Source: Nitrospira sp. (GTDB taxonomy: Bacteria; Nitrospirota; Nitrospiria; Nitrospirales; Nitrospiraceae). From it: a DNA stretch of 64,000 nt. The translations under genes were made by a program, and so were the position numbers. The notes under the pieces were generated by a model. The model made no database searches. It had not been told where the DNA came from and saw nothing but the letters and a program-made list of their open reading frames with translations. Positions 1-7,666 of this stretch are shown here, one piece after another (the first letter of the stretch is position 1; each line of letters starts with the position of its first letter). The stretch lies in the NCBI GenBank assembly GCA_005116745.1, contig SWDS01000010.1:442552-506551 (forward strand), written 5' to 3'.

Positions 1-150
1 ACCTTCGTTCCGCTCATTCAACCCGCAGAAATTGCACTTATGAGTTGAATTCGCGGGTCCATATTGCATCGTGCGCGACGCGCGGGGTCATAATTGGCAC
101 CCGCTACGCTCAAACCGCCGCGACCTTCTGTACCTTCCTATATCTGGCTG

Positions 151-1716
151 TTAGGAAGATATGGGTAAACGGTTTTGTCCACAGAACCTCGTTGCCCATG
201 ACAGGAACGTCAGCCGAGGTGCTTGCATTAGTTCCAACTGAAACACATACACGCTTGGAGGGCCAATCCATAGAACAGAGGGAAGATAGCTAGGATCACA
301 GAGACACCAGAGAAGACGCGGGCCAACATATCCTTTGTCCAACAGAGAGCATTTTCCTAGAATGCAATGGCGTAACACATCCATGGCAAATCCACGCCAT
401 ACCCGGTGGTCTGAAGAAGTTCTAGGACCCTCAACGACAGCAGATTTTCGACCATAGGGAATGTGTGCGTACTGCGGGAATGCACGGTTAATTGCCTCCG
501 TATGAAAGCTGTGATCGACGAACATGCGTGCGGGAAGGCCTGCCAACAAATCGTAGACGGCATGGTCCAAAAAAGGGCTGAGTATCTGCCCGACATCAGC
601 CAGGACTCCATACGGGGACAATGCAATTTCCCGCCTTGTCCGGTTCCAGAAGATAAATGAACTGAAGGGATTTGGGGCATCAGCATGTCGTCGCAGTTCT
701 GTGACAATACGAGCGACGGCAACTGCTCGGTTTATTTTTGAACGAATGCCAGCATGCAGGAATGGAGGAACCGGCTGCACACCGATAATGTCCTCAGCCA
801 GTTCCGCCCATCGAGCAGCTTCGCTCAGGTCTAGTCGCTGCTGGGTCAGGAACAGTCCGGCTGACAAGACATCCCCACCAATGCCGTCATACAGCGTCTT
901 CACCTTCCCTTGTAGGTGCTGAGCTGCTGCGAGCATCCATGCGTGCTCATCGGTACAAAGACTCGTCTTGAGATTCTTCTCAAATTCCTCCCCGAAGCTG
1001 GTTTCTCGTCTCGGTAATATCGTGTGTGGGACATCCACGGCCTTTGCCAGTTGAGCAGCCACTACAGCATCTTCGTGTTGCACCGGCAAATCAACCGTCA
1101 GGCAGAACTTAGGACGGGCTCCACTTCGCACCAACTCAAGCAGGATATGTCGTGAATCACGTCCCCCACTGAGCAGAATTGCAAACTCTTCTGAATACGT
1201 CAGCCGGCGTACGATGGCCTGGCGAAACAGCTCGATATAGGCGTCTATGGCCTGATGTCGATCTAACCCTTGTGGCTTTGCAACGGCGAGCTGGGAGGAC
1301 ATCGTAACGGTTCCGTCCTGCCACTCGAAAGAAACCGAGGGCGGCACCGCTCGAATGCTCTGAAACGGCGTATCGTCACCGACAAAATAACCCAGATGGA
1401 AGAAGACGGCTAATGCGTCATAATCCAGATCGGTGGGAGCACTCAACGCAAGCAGCTCGGGCAATGAAGGAGATACCGCACACTCTCCGGGACGAACAAA
1501 ATAATACAATGGATAAAACCCAAACCGATCGTTGAAGACCCGAAGCCGTCTGCCATTCCACTCCCATCCGGCATAGATCCCTTCGGTTTTGCCATCCCGT
1601 GTTCCCTGAAGCTTGTGTCCGAGGTCGCACAAGGGCGCTCCCCGCATCGTGACTTCATTGTTCGACAGCTGGAGATGAATAAATTGGTTGTTAACCGAAC
1701 CTTCATCCTGAGACAC
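151..1716 (-). CDS. Asparagine synthase-like protein (degenerate glutaminase half)
   Basis: A 521-residue protein with the two-half layout of class II asparagine synthetases. Residues 61-73 (NDRFGFYPLYY) match the conserved N-terminal amidotransferase segment, and the ATP-pyrophosphatase loop SGGRDS lies at 183-188. The N-terminal Cys2 nucleophile that glutamine-dependent enzymes expose is absent: the protein begins MSQDEG. It therefore probably uses ammonia or another nucleophile, or makes an amide or macrocycle bond on an unusual substrate, as related AsnB-like tailoring enzymes do. It is shorter than housekeeping AsnB (about 550-650 residues). The start is GTG, preceded by AGGGGG. The next gene upstream on the same strand is a fatty-acid/sterol hydroxylase, which may suggest a lipid or surface-polymer role; that is inference. 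The family assignment is firm, the substrate unknown. Confidence 0.85.
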   Translation of the reverse strand: MSQDEGSVNNQFIHLQLSNNEVTMRGAPLCDLGHKLQGTRDGKTEGIYAGWEWNGRRLRVFNDRFGFYPLYYFVRPGECAVSPSLPELLALSAPTDLDYDALAVFFHLGYFVGDDTPFQSIRAVPPSVSFEWQDGTVTMSSQLAVAKPQGLDRHQAIDAYIELFRQAIVRRLTYSEEFAILLSGGRDSRHILLELVRSGARPKFCLTVDLPVQHEDAVVAAQLAKAVDVPHTILPRRETSFGEEFEKNLKTSLCTDEHAWMLAAAQHLQGKVKTLYDGIGGDVLSAGLFLTQQRLDLSEAARWAELAEDIIGVQPVPPFLHAGIRSKINRAVAVARIVTELRRHADAPNPFSSFIFWNRTRREIALSPYGVLADVGQILSPFLDHAVYDLLAGLPARMFVDHSFHTEAINRAFPQYAHIPYGRKSAVVEGPRTSSDHRVWRGFAMDVLRHCILGKCSLLDKGYVGPRLLWCLCDPSYLPSVLWIGPPSVYVFQLELMQAPRLTFLSWATRFCGQNRLPISS

Positions 1717-1826
1717 GAGTACCCCCTAAACCACTAACTCACATGCAACACTGCATCTCTATGTCGATCATGCGACCCACGGTATACCGATGACAGAGAA
1801 CCCCTCAGCAAAAGAAGCGCGTGTAC

Positions 1827-2891
1827 TCACACGGATGTCACATCTTTAACGTTACTCAGTTGTTTACGCGTTCGCCTCAGCACTTGTAAGGCTTTTTTAA
1901 ACAGAAGGACATACAGCTTACTCACACTGGAGAAGTCACGCGGATCACCATACGGTAGGCCAAACCGTATGGATTCCTGAGCTCTCGGCACGTAGAGGGA
2001 CCTAAAACACGCATCCCAAACTGCAAAGGTAAACCCAAAATTCTTGTCCCAATGTTGCGGGTCTTGACTGTGGTGGATCTGGTGTTGTGCGGGACTAATC
2101 AAGATCCGACTCAATACCGATCCGTATGATAGCCAGATGTGAGAATGCCTGAGCTGAAAAGCAAAGGCGAAAAACATGAAACTAATGGCGTTGACGCCAA
2201 AGATTTCGACGAAGACGAGATCTTTTTCCGACAGCGTGCTGTACGTCGCTGCCCCGACTGCACTGATACTACTGCCGATCAATCCATTGAGCAATTCTTC
2301 CACTGGATGGACACGGTGCACGGTGATCGGCGTCAAGACTTCGGCAGAATGGTGAACCTCGTGAAAGACCCACAACACGGGAATTTTGTGCATGAGATAG
2401 TGTGACAGAAAGAAACCAAAGTCGGCCAGAACGAAGCCAACCAGTCCCGGCATGAACGCCGACGAGAACAATACAGACGAGGAGAGATCGACTCCGATTG
2501 GCCGGAGAGCCGAGTAGAGACTTTTGTACAGAAGCCAGCTGATACCAGAGAACAACGGCACGTACACGAGGAGCTTAATGGAGAGATCCACGGCCACAAA
2601 TTTGTAATCCGTGACTGCAGATGGATGAAGATACACAGAACGAGGAAACACGTACTGCACAAAGGAACTATTCCTCAGGCGACCTGTTCGACAGTCATAC
2701 TGATAGACGAGCCCTGCGATCAATAGGCTAGACAGCATATACGGGAATGCCGTTTTGCTGTTCAGGTCGATGCCGTAGACGTGTAGGCCATGGGACACTG
2801 CGGACAGGAATCGTTCCCACGATTCGAAGGGCTCTAGTATCACAGCCAACGTCTTCTCTATAAACCCATTGAAGACATCACTTGCAGCCAT
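1827..2891 (-). CDS. Sterol desaturase / fatty acid hydroxylase family membrane protein
   Basis: A 354-residue integral membrane protein with the histidine boxes of the fatty acid hydroxylase superfamily, which bind a di-iron centre for O2-dependent C-H hydroxylation or desaturation of lipids. Visible are HYLMH (164-168), HEVHH (177-181), HRVHP (192-196) and HQIHH (270-274), followed by HWDKNFG near 280, all in the expected order between hydrophobic segments at about 50-65, 103-123, 145-162 and 225-247. The C-terminal tail is basic (RRTRKQ). It sits about 110 bp upstream of the asparagine-synthase-like gene on the same strand and could be co-transcribed with it. The lipid substrate cannot be read from sequence. 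Confidence 0.88.
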   Translation of the reverse strand: MAASDVFNGFIEKTLAVILEPFESWERFLSAVSHGLHVYGIDLNSKTAFPYMLSSLLIAGLVYQYDCRTGRLRNSSFVQYVFPRSVYLHPSAVTDYKFVAVDLSIKLLVYVPLFSGISWLLYKSLYSALRPIGVDLSSSVLFSSAFMPGLVGFVLADFGFFLSHYLMHKIPVLWVFHEVHHSAEVLTPITVHRVHPVEELLNGLIGSSISAVGAATYSTLSEKDLVFVEIFGVNAISFMFFAFAFQLRHSHIWLSYGSVLSRILISPAQHQIHHSQDPQHWDKNFGFTFAVWDACFRSLYVPRAQESIRFGLPYGDPRDFSSVSKLYVLLFKKALQVLRRTRKQLSNVKDVTSV

Positions 2892-3609
2892 CGCGATCCT
2901 CCATGGCCATCCCGAACTACTCTAGCAGGGTGCTGAAAGAGTCCACCAGTGACGAACTAGTATTGATAGACAGTACTTTCGAGCATCCTGAAGTAGTTCT
3001 GGTGTCAGCACCGAACGGAAACTTCTGGCCATATTTTCACATCGACCAAGCTTATCCTCAGCCTGCTAGATGATGTGGCCTATCAATGATTGCTCTAGAT
3101 GTAACCGGTCAGGTCGATAAGGATGGATCGGGTCAGCCAGCGCCAGATTGACGTCCCCTGGTCAGTGCACATTTTAGTTCGAGTATCTTCCATCGATGCA
3201 GTCTCTGATTCTGTTGTCCTCGTTAGCCCCTATCTTGTGAAATTGTCCCATAAAGTGATTGAGGTGACGAGCAAAATCCCTGTTATCTTGCGGAATGCAC
3301 GAATAGGGGCAGCGCGGATAATCCAATACAGAAGGCAGGGAACGCAGAGGGTTGAGGCATTCGTCACCTTCCTTCGGAGTCGGTGCTGGAAGGGCCTTTA
3401 CCGGAGCAGGATTCTTAAGTGCGGAATTATTTCCATGGCGCGTGCGGCATGGCCTGCGGGGGGCAAACCCATGACACTCATGAGCCTCGGGCTGTATCAA
3501 AATCCTGCCAGGTCTTTGCTTTCTTCTATATCGTACTGACCGCCACGAGGGTAGAAGAAATAGCGCAGCTACGTAAGGTCTCACAGTGCAGATCGGTGAT
3601 ACTCCCGTT
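2892..3609. other. Intergenic region, no convincing gene
   Basis: About 720 bp between the hydroxylase gene and the zinc-ribbon-like gene. It contains the imperfect inverted repeat near 2926-2990. Two long overlapping frames on opposite strands (3123-3539 plus, 3174-3584 minus) have no good ribosome binding site, and their translations are rich in Arg, Pro and Cys in a way typical of non-coding frames. I see no other structure. Confidence 0.5.
2926..2990. repeat. Imperfect inverted repeat in intergenic DNA
   Basis: CAGGGTGCTGAAAGA at 2926-2940 pairs imperfectly with ACTTTCGAGCATCCTG at 2975-2990: the reverse complement of the latter begins CAGGATGCTCGAAAG. About 34 bp separate the arms. The layout resembles a small intergenic repeat or the remnant end of a mobile element. 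No transposase lies inside it. Confidence 0.4.
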
Positions 3610-3969
3610 CTATGTTCCCATCATTTCCAGCCTGGCATCGAATTCATGTCCACAGGCTGTGCAGTGGATGCAGTCTGATTCGACGACGAGATCGTCGAAT
3701 TGAATCCCCATCCCTCCACAATCCGGACAGCGGACAAGGTGGACCCGCGCATCATTCATCGTTTCGTATTGAGTTCCATGTAGACAGTAGACTGGCTTTC
3801 CATCGAGGAGCCATGGTCGTCCTTGTTGATCGACGACCGGCAGGGTGAGATAATGACGGCTCACGTATTCTTCCATATCCTGCCGGTTCGTGAAACCGTC
3901 TTTGATCAACTTCCCTCCCAGCGCTTCGTAGAGAGCCTGTCCTTTCACGATCGCCTTGGTCGGTCCCAT
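3610..3969 (-). CDS. Hypothetical protein with C-terminal zinc-ribbon-like cysteines
   Basis: A 119-residue soluble protein. The C-terminal half holds two CxxC pairs, CPDC near residue 81 and CTAC near 103, with an extra Cys at about 100 and a neighbouring His, an arrangement fit to bind one structural zinc. The N-terminal part (KAIVKGQALYEALGGKLIKDG) resembles a short helical substrate- or nucleic-acid-binding segment. An excellent Shine-Dalgarno, AGGGGAGGG, lies just upstream of the ATG, which supports a real gene. I do not recognise the family. It appears to stand alone. Confidence 0.7.
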   Translation of the reverse strand: MGPTKAIVKGQALYEALGGKLIKDGFTNRQDMEEYVSRHYLTLPVVDQQGRPWLLDGKPVYCLHGTQYETMNDARVHLVRCPDCGGMGIQFDDLVVESDCIHCTACGHEFDARLEMMGT

Positions 3970-4604
3970 CGCTCCCTCCCCTTACAAAGGTTCAGATCAT
4001 CCAGCGAGTGTGTATGGGCGCACCCATTCCTTCCGAATCTCACCGTTTCAAACATGGAATCCCCCCACTGGCTCGTGCCCACAAAGAACGAGCCAACGCC
4101 ACACCGTCCTGCAGCTCGCCTATTGATGGTTGACGATTCGTGAGTCCTGTAAAGATGCGAGGCCGATGTCGATTCCCCAATAGGTCCATGACAGAGGTCA
4201 CCCGCTCGCGCTATACGATGCGAGCCCTTTGTGCGGTTGCCACCACTGGTCCCTACCGTGGGAGTGCCTCAGACGTCTGTGTATCGACTGCCTTCCTTGC
4301 GGCAGGCAGTCGGCATCAGACCGTCTATGCACGAATGTGGGTCGGTATGAGGAAAGGGCCCGTCTAGTGAGGAACTTACACCTGGCAGGTTTGGACCGTT
4401 GGAACTGTGCTCCACGGAGGACCATAGTTACCACCTCCAGAATGAGGCAGCGAAGTACTACGTACAACCTACGCCTGGGAGAATAAATAGGTCAAGGGGG
4501 GCGAATGAGGCCGCCTTCGCCATGGACGTGTTTCCGTCAGCACAGTAGAATAGAACGCTTCTTTCCCCTCATTGATCACGCTCCATATTTGAGAAGGAGT
4601 TCGC
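3970..4604. other. Intergenic region with small hairpins
   Basis: About 635 bp without a supported gene. Two small inverted repeats are visible: TGGCTCGT/ACGAGCCA at 4069-4095, and a GACTGCC/GGCAGTC pair at about 4289-4314. Neither is followed by a T-run, so neither is a clear intrinsic terminator. The short frames here lack ribosome binding sites and look like shadows. Confidence 0.4.
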
Positions 4605-5063
4605 ATGATGGTTCTGCAATTCACCCGGATCTTTCTGACGGTGATGATCGGTATCGGAGCGCTCAGCATTGGCACGCGTTCCGATGCCGCGCCGCCGCCC
4701 TGTTCACTTCTAACAGATGCAGAAGTCGAGCAAGTCGTTGGCCAGCTCATGGGGACACCGAAAGCCGACCAGGAAGGACGTGCTGCCTGGTGTAATTATG
4801 AATTTGCAAACGGCAAGGACGCCATGGAGGTCTGGGTATTTCCGGCTGACGGCATCGAGCGCGGGCGGAACAAATCCAAGAAGCCTATGGCGGTTAAGGG
4901 GCTGGGTGAGGATGCGTTCATCGAACGTGGTATGCATGGACTCGATTATGTCAATCTCTTCATCAAGAAGGGGGAGACAACCATCCAGCTATCTCTCAAA
5001 GAAACGGCGGGAGATGAGGAAAAGCTCAAGGCACTCGGGAAGAAAGCGGTCGGCCGTTTGTGA
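4605..5063 (+). CDS. Secreted hypothetical protein
   Basis: A 152-residue protein with an N-terminal signal peptide: a hydrophobic stretch over residues 4-22 and likely cleavage near SDAA-PPP at 26-29. The mature part begins CSLLTDAEVEQVVG and has a second Cys in AAWCNYEF, so a disulfide in the periplasm is likely. The pattern of a disulfide-bearing N-terminal half followed by a mixed alpha/beta C-terminus (LKALGKKAVGRL) resembles small extracytoplasmic lipoprotein-like domains, but I cannot name the family. AAGGAG precedes the paired ATGATG start by seven bases. A DUF3617-type gene follows 35 bp downstream on the same strand, so the two may share a transcript. Confidence 0.75.
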   Translation: MMVLQFTRIFLTVMIGIGALSIGTRSDAAPPPCSLLTDAEVEQVVGQLMGTPKADQEGRAAWCNYEFANGKDAMEVWVFPADGIERGRNKSKKPMAVKGLGEDAFIERGMHGLDYVNLFIKKGETTIQLSLKETAGDEEKLKALGKKAVGRL

Positions 5064-5098
5064 GGATGCGCCGATATCATTGAGAAGGAGGAACCGCT

Positions 5099-5665
5099 AT
5101 GCGCAAGACGAGTTGGGTGATGGGGCAGGTTCTAGTCGTAATCGAATGAGGGCTGATTCTCGGTCTGTGCATTCCTATGCTGGCACTGGATGCACGAGCC
5201 GAGTCGCTCAACGTGAAACCCGGTGCATGGGAAATGACAATGACAACCGTTGCATCGGGGATGAAGCTCTCACCGGAGATGGCGGCCAACATGACGCCGG
5301 CACCACGGGTTCAAATGGAGCAGATGATGAAAGCCCGCGACGGCAAGCCTCACACGATGACGGTATCATCATGTCTTACAAAAGAGGATGTGGCTCATGA
5401 CCGCATCATCAAGGAGATGGAAGACGAAGATGATGATGCTGCGGTGAACTGCAAGGTCAAAGTGATTTCGAAATCCTCCTCGAAACTCGTCATCGATCAA
5501 ATCTGTCCCGGCCCACCGGCATCAACTGGACACCTCACGATCGAAGCAAAGACATCCGAAAGTCTCGTGGCAACCGGTGATAGGAACCTCAAAGGATCAG
5601 GCAAGACTCACATGGACATCAAAGGCAAGTGGCTTCGCGCCAGTTGTGAGGGAATTGAAGATTAG
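5099..5665 (+). pseudogene. DUF3617-type periplasmic protein, signal peptide broken by TGA
   Basis: The intact-looking part (ATG at 5177, 162 residues) matches DUF3617 proteins: a LNVKPGAWEMT start, one Cys in SSCLTKED, a VICPGPP-like segment and a RASCEG end. The best ribosome binding site (AGAAGGAGGAACC) sits before an ATG at 5099 in the same frame. Translation from there gives MRKTSWVMGQVLVVIE, then TGA at 5147, then GLILGLCIPMLALDARA, which is exactly a signal peptide ending at an Ala-x-Ala cleavage site. The TGA thus cuts the export signal. Starting at 5177 would leave only a stub (MLALDARA) as leader, so any product would probably stay in the cytoplasm. A recent nonsense mutation or a base-call error are both possible. 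Confidence 0.72.
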
Positions 5666-6018
5666 AAGAGCCATCTATCGCTCTCGTGCATACTGCCTCC
5701 TCCTCGAGGTGAGAGGGACAGGGCTGTGTGTCACTGCCCATTGCAGATGCTGTCCGGCTTCACGTCCGGGTACGTGACGGGCGCAGTTTCTTTTGCGCTG
5801 CATTTCTTCCACTCGGAATCCTTGTTAGCATCTCACCGAACGTTCGGTATACCTACCTGGATGGCATACCTCATGGTGGCTACGAATCACGCGCCTCACA
5901 GCTCATCTGTTATGAGATGACCAAGCTGTGATGGTCACTGGCTGATTTTCTCAGAACAATGGCTGCATCAATAATTGTCCGCTAGACTGCCTCCTTAGAA
6001 ATAGTGAGGACCTGGACT
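5666..6018. other. Intergenic region with operator-like palindrome
   Basis: About 350 bp. The only clear structure is the 14-bp perfect palindrome at 5835-5848. Two short overlapping frames (5726-5931) have no recognisable domain and weak start sites. I see nothing else. Confidence 0.4.
5835..5848. promoter_or_regulatory. 14-bp perfect palindrome (candidate TetR-type operator)
   Basis: ACCGAACGTTCGGT is its own reverse complement. Length and symmetry fit operators bound by TetR/AcrR-family dimers. It lies about 170 bp upstream of a small membrane-protein gene. No TetR gene is visible in the window, so the regulator would be encoded elsewhere. The assignment rests on pattern alone. Confidence 0.3.
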
Positions 6019-6528
6019 ATGCGTGAGCGGAAGGAGACGTGCTCGACCGACCAGGCCGGCGAGACGACACCTCCCGGGACTTCCGGACCGGACAACATGT
6101 CCGGCGATAACGGAAGACGAAAAGGTCTCGCGCTACTGCTCAAAGCCGGCGCTGTTTATTTCCTTGTCGCATTTGGAGCGGGTTTCGTTTTTGAGATCAT
6201 TCGGCTTCAAGTGGTGGCCCTGCATGTCAGTGAGCGAATCGCCGCAGTGATGGAAACCCCCACGGCCCTCCTTGCCATGATTATCGGCGCACAGTGGGTG
6301 ATCGACCGATTCCACTTACCACCGTTACCACGTATACGACTTGGCATCGGTATTGTTGCGCTCTGCCTCATGATTCTCATCGAATCGATGCTTGTCTTGC
6401 CGTTCCATGACCTCTCACTCAATCAGTACTTCGCCACCCAGGATTTTGTCGTGGGGGTCCTGCCGGTCGGAGCACATGGTAGCTTAACTGCCATGCCACT
6501 GCTTGTGGGGTATCGATGGGAACGCTGA
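6019..6528 (+). CDS. Small integral membrane protein of unknown function
   Basis: About 169 residues from the ATG at 6019, chosen because GAGGA lies eight bases upstream (a GTG at 6004 is an alternative). The first 40 residues are polar, and four hydrophobic segments follow: roughly LLLKAGAVYFLVAFGAG, a stretch around ALLAMIIGAQWV, LGIGIVALCLMILI, and a weaker C-terminal one around VVGVLPVG. It is likely a four-helix inner-membrane protein. Acidic and Arg residues sit next to helices (FEIIRLQ). I do not recognise the family, and no catalytic motif is visible. The neighbours are unrelated small secreted proteins. Confidence 0.65.
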   Translation: MRERKETCSTDQAGETTPPGTSGPDNMSGDNGRRKGLALLLKAGAVYFLVAFGAGFVFEIIRLQVVALHVSERIAAVMETPTALLAMIIGAQWVIDRFHLPPLPRIRLGIGIVALCLMILIESMLVLPFHDLSLNQYFATQDFVVGVLPVGAHGSLTAMPLLVGYRWER

Positions 6529-6692
6529 TGTGATGTGCGGGACGAGCGCAGGAAACGACTCTCTCTGACAAGGCCCCACCCAACAGCCAAAACCGCGCTC
6601 ATTTCTTCCTTTGACAAGGCGTGCCTGGCTGTGTAGCGTACCCCTGTTTTGGACATTTCTCCCTTCGCCCAGCGAATCATACGGAGTGGCGC

Positions 6693-7217
6693 ATGATCTA
6701 TCCTCAGTTTCTTGCATGGCTGCTGATATTTCTGTTTAGCAGCATTGCTACCACTGTAATCGCATCGGAACCGTCCGGTCCCGAATCAGCTGTCCGTCGG
6801 ATGGTGCGAGCCAATGCCGAAAAGGACCTGCCGACGCTTTCACGACTGATGGCACACGATGTCGATATCATCAGTTACGGGGTTGCCGGCCGTAAGTATG
6901 TCGGTTGGACGGAGCTTGAGGAGGGCATGCGGGAAGAATTCGTTAATTCCCAGAAACTCGAGATTCCGATCAATGAACTGAAGGTCTGGACGAAAGGAGA
7001 TCTGGCTTGGTATGCGATGGAGCTCGACTATATTCGCTATGTGGCCGACGGACCTGACGTGAAACGGACCGTGCTTCCGATGCGGGAAACCGGGGTACTT
7101 GAACGACGCAACGGCCATTGGCAATTGTTATCGTGGCACGAATCCTTTCGATCCGCTCTGTTCAGCGGGCCTCTCGTTTCACAGCCTGCTGCATCTTCCA
7201 GTCCAGCTCGACAATAA
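6693..7217 (+). CDS. Secreted SnoaL/NTF2-like (DUF4440-type) protein
   Basis: About 174 residues from the ATG at 6693, which is preceded by CGGAG and begins a clean signal peptide (IYPQFLAWLLIFLFSS, cleavage near VIAS). The mature protein has the NTF2-like cone-fold pattern of DUF4440/SnoaL proteins: an N-terminal helix (ESAVRRMVRANAEKDLPTL), a DVDIISYG strand, a helix with WTELEEGM, alternating strands containing GDLAWYAMELDY, and a final RRNGHWQLLSWHES strand. Such proteins are often ligand-binding or steroid-isomerase-like and frequently have no known activity. The export signal places it in the periplasm. An upstream start at 6621 would bury the signal peptide and is unlikely. Confidence 0.75.
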   Translation: MIYPQFLAWLLIFLFSSIATTVIASEPSGPESAVRRMVRANAEKDLPTLSRLMAHDVDIISYGVAGRKYVGWTELEEGMREEFVNSQKLEIPINELKVWTKGDLAWYAMELDYIRYVADGPDVKRTVLPMRETGVLERRNGHWQLLSWHESFRSALFSGPLVSQPAASSSPARQ

Positions 7218-7268
7218 CAATATATTCTATTTGAGCAGTGGCGGCCTCATAGCCAGACTTGATAGAGT

Positions 7269-7595
7269 GTGGTGATGGAGTCCGAAGAACAAGCCACGAT
7301 GATAGAACTGCGGCTGAGCTATCGCTACATCAAGGAACAGCCCTGGGTGGTGACGGCTGTGAACGGTTTTCTCTCCGCCTACTTTATGGAGCAGCCCAGC
7401 TTTCGTGTGCAGCGCCATTTTGAAGAATTAGAATCAGGCATGCATGTTTGGGTGTGCGAAGTGCCCAGCAGGATGAAGATGACGACGCTCTTACGAAGAC
7501 TGCAAGCCGATATTCCCCCTTGCCGATACAGTCAGACCACAACAGAGCCAATCGACCGTCCGCAGTATGTCATTGATTCTCTCGATCAAGGCTGA
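7269..7595 (+). CDS. Hypothetical protein
   Basis: About 106-108 residues; start candidates GTG 7269, GTG 7272 and ATG 7275 lie together and no strong Shine-Dalgarno separates them. The product is soluble, with a hydrophobic core around VVTAVNGFLSAYFM, then a FRVQRHFEELESGMHVWVCEVPSRMKMTTLLRRLQ-like alpha/beta pattern. No family is recognised. It lies 71 bp before the lysine-catabolism-type operon on the same strand, but a candidate promoter at 7634-7661 suggests separate transcription. Confidence 0.55.
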   Translation: MVMESEEQATMIELRLSYRYIKEQPWVVTAVNGFLSAYFMEQPSFRVQRHFEELESGMHVWVCEVPSRMKMTTLLRRLQADIPPCRYSQTTTEPIDRPQYVIDSLDQG

Positions 7596-7633
7596 CGACT
7601 TGCCCCGTTTGGTGCTCCATTTCTCAAAGCCAG

Positions 7634-7661
7634 TGGTCAGAATTCTACGGTGGAGTATAAT
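7634..7661 (+). promoter_or_regulatory. Candidate sigma-70 promoter at the start of the dehydrogenase operon
   Basis: TGGTCA (7634-7639), a 16-bp spacer and a perfect TATAAT (7656-7661). The expected transcription start, about seven bases later, falls on or next to the ATG at 7667/7670, so this promoter would give a leaderless or near-leaderless mRNA. A GGAG at 7652-7655 overlaps the -10 box and could instead act as ribosome binding site on a longer transcript. Confidence 0.4.
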
Positions 7662-7666
7662 GTCTC

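Noticed and set aside
1-150. The left edge (CCGCTACGCTCAAACCGCCG and nearby) looks like the end of an insertion sequence.
   Set aside because: Only a vague resemblance; no transposase or repeat partner is in the window, so I do not call it.
151-1716. The asparagine-synthase-like protein as a lasso-peptide cyclase.
   Set aside because: No precursor peptide, leader peptidase or transporter gene lies nearby, so there is no support beyond the shared family.
3174-3584. A 136-codon minus-strand frame in the 2.9-3.6 kb gap.
   Set aside because: Arg/Pro/Cys-rich start, no Shine-Dalgarno, and an equally long opposing frame.
5147-5149. TGA in the DUF3617 leader read as selenocysteine.
   Set aside because: It lies in a signal peptide core with no SECIS-like hairpin seen and no redox role; nonsense mutation or base error is simpler.
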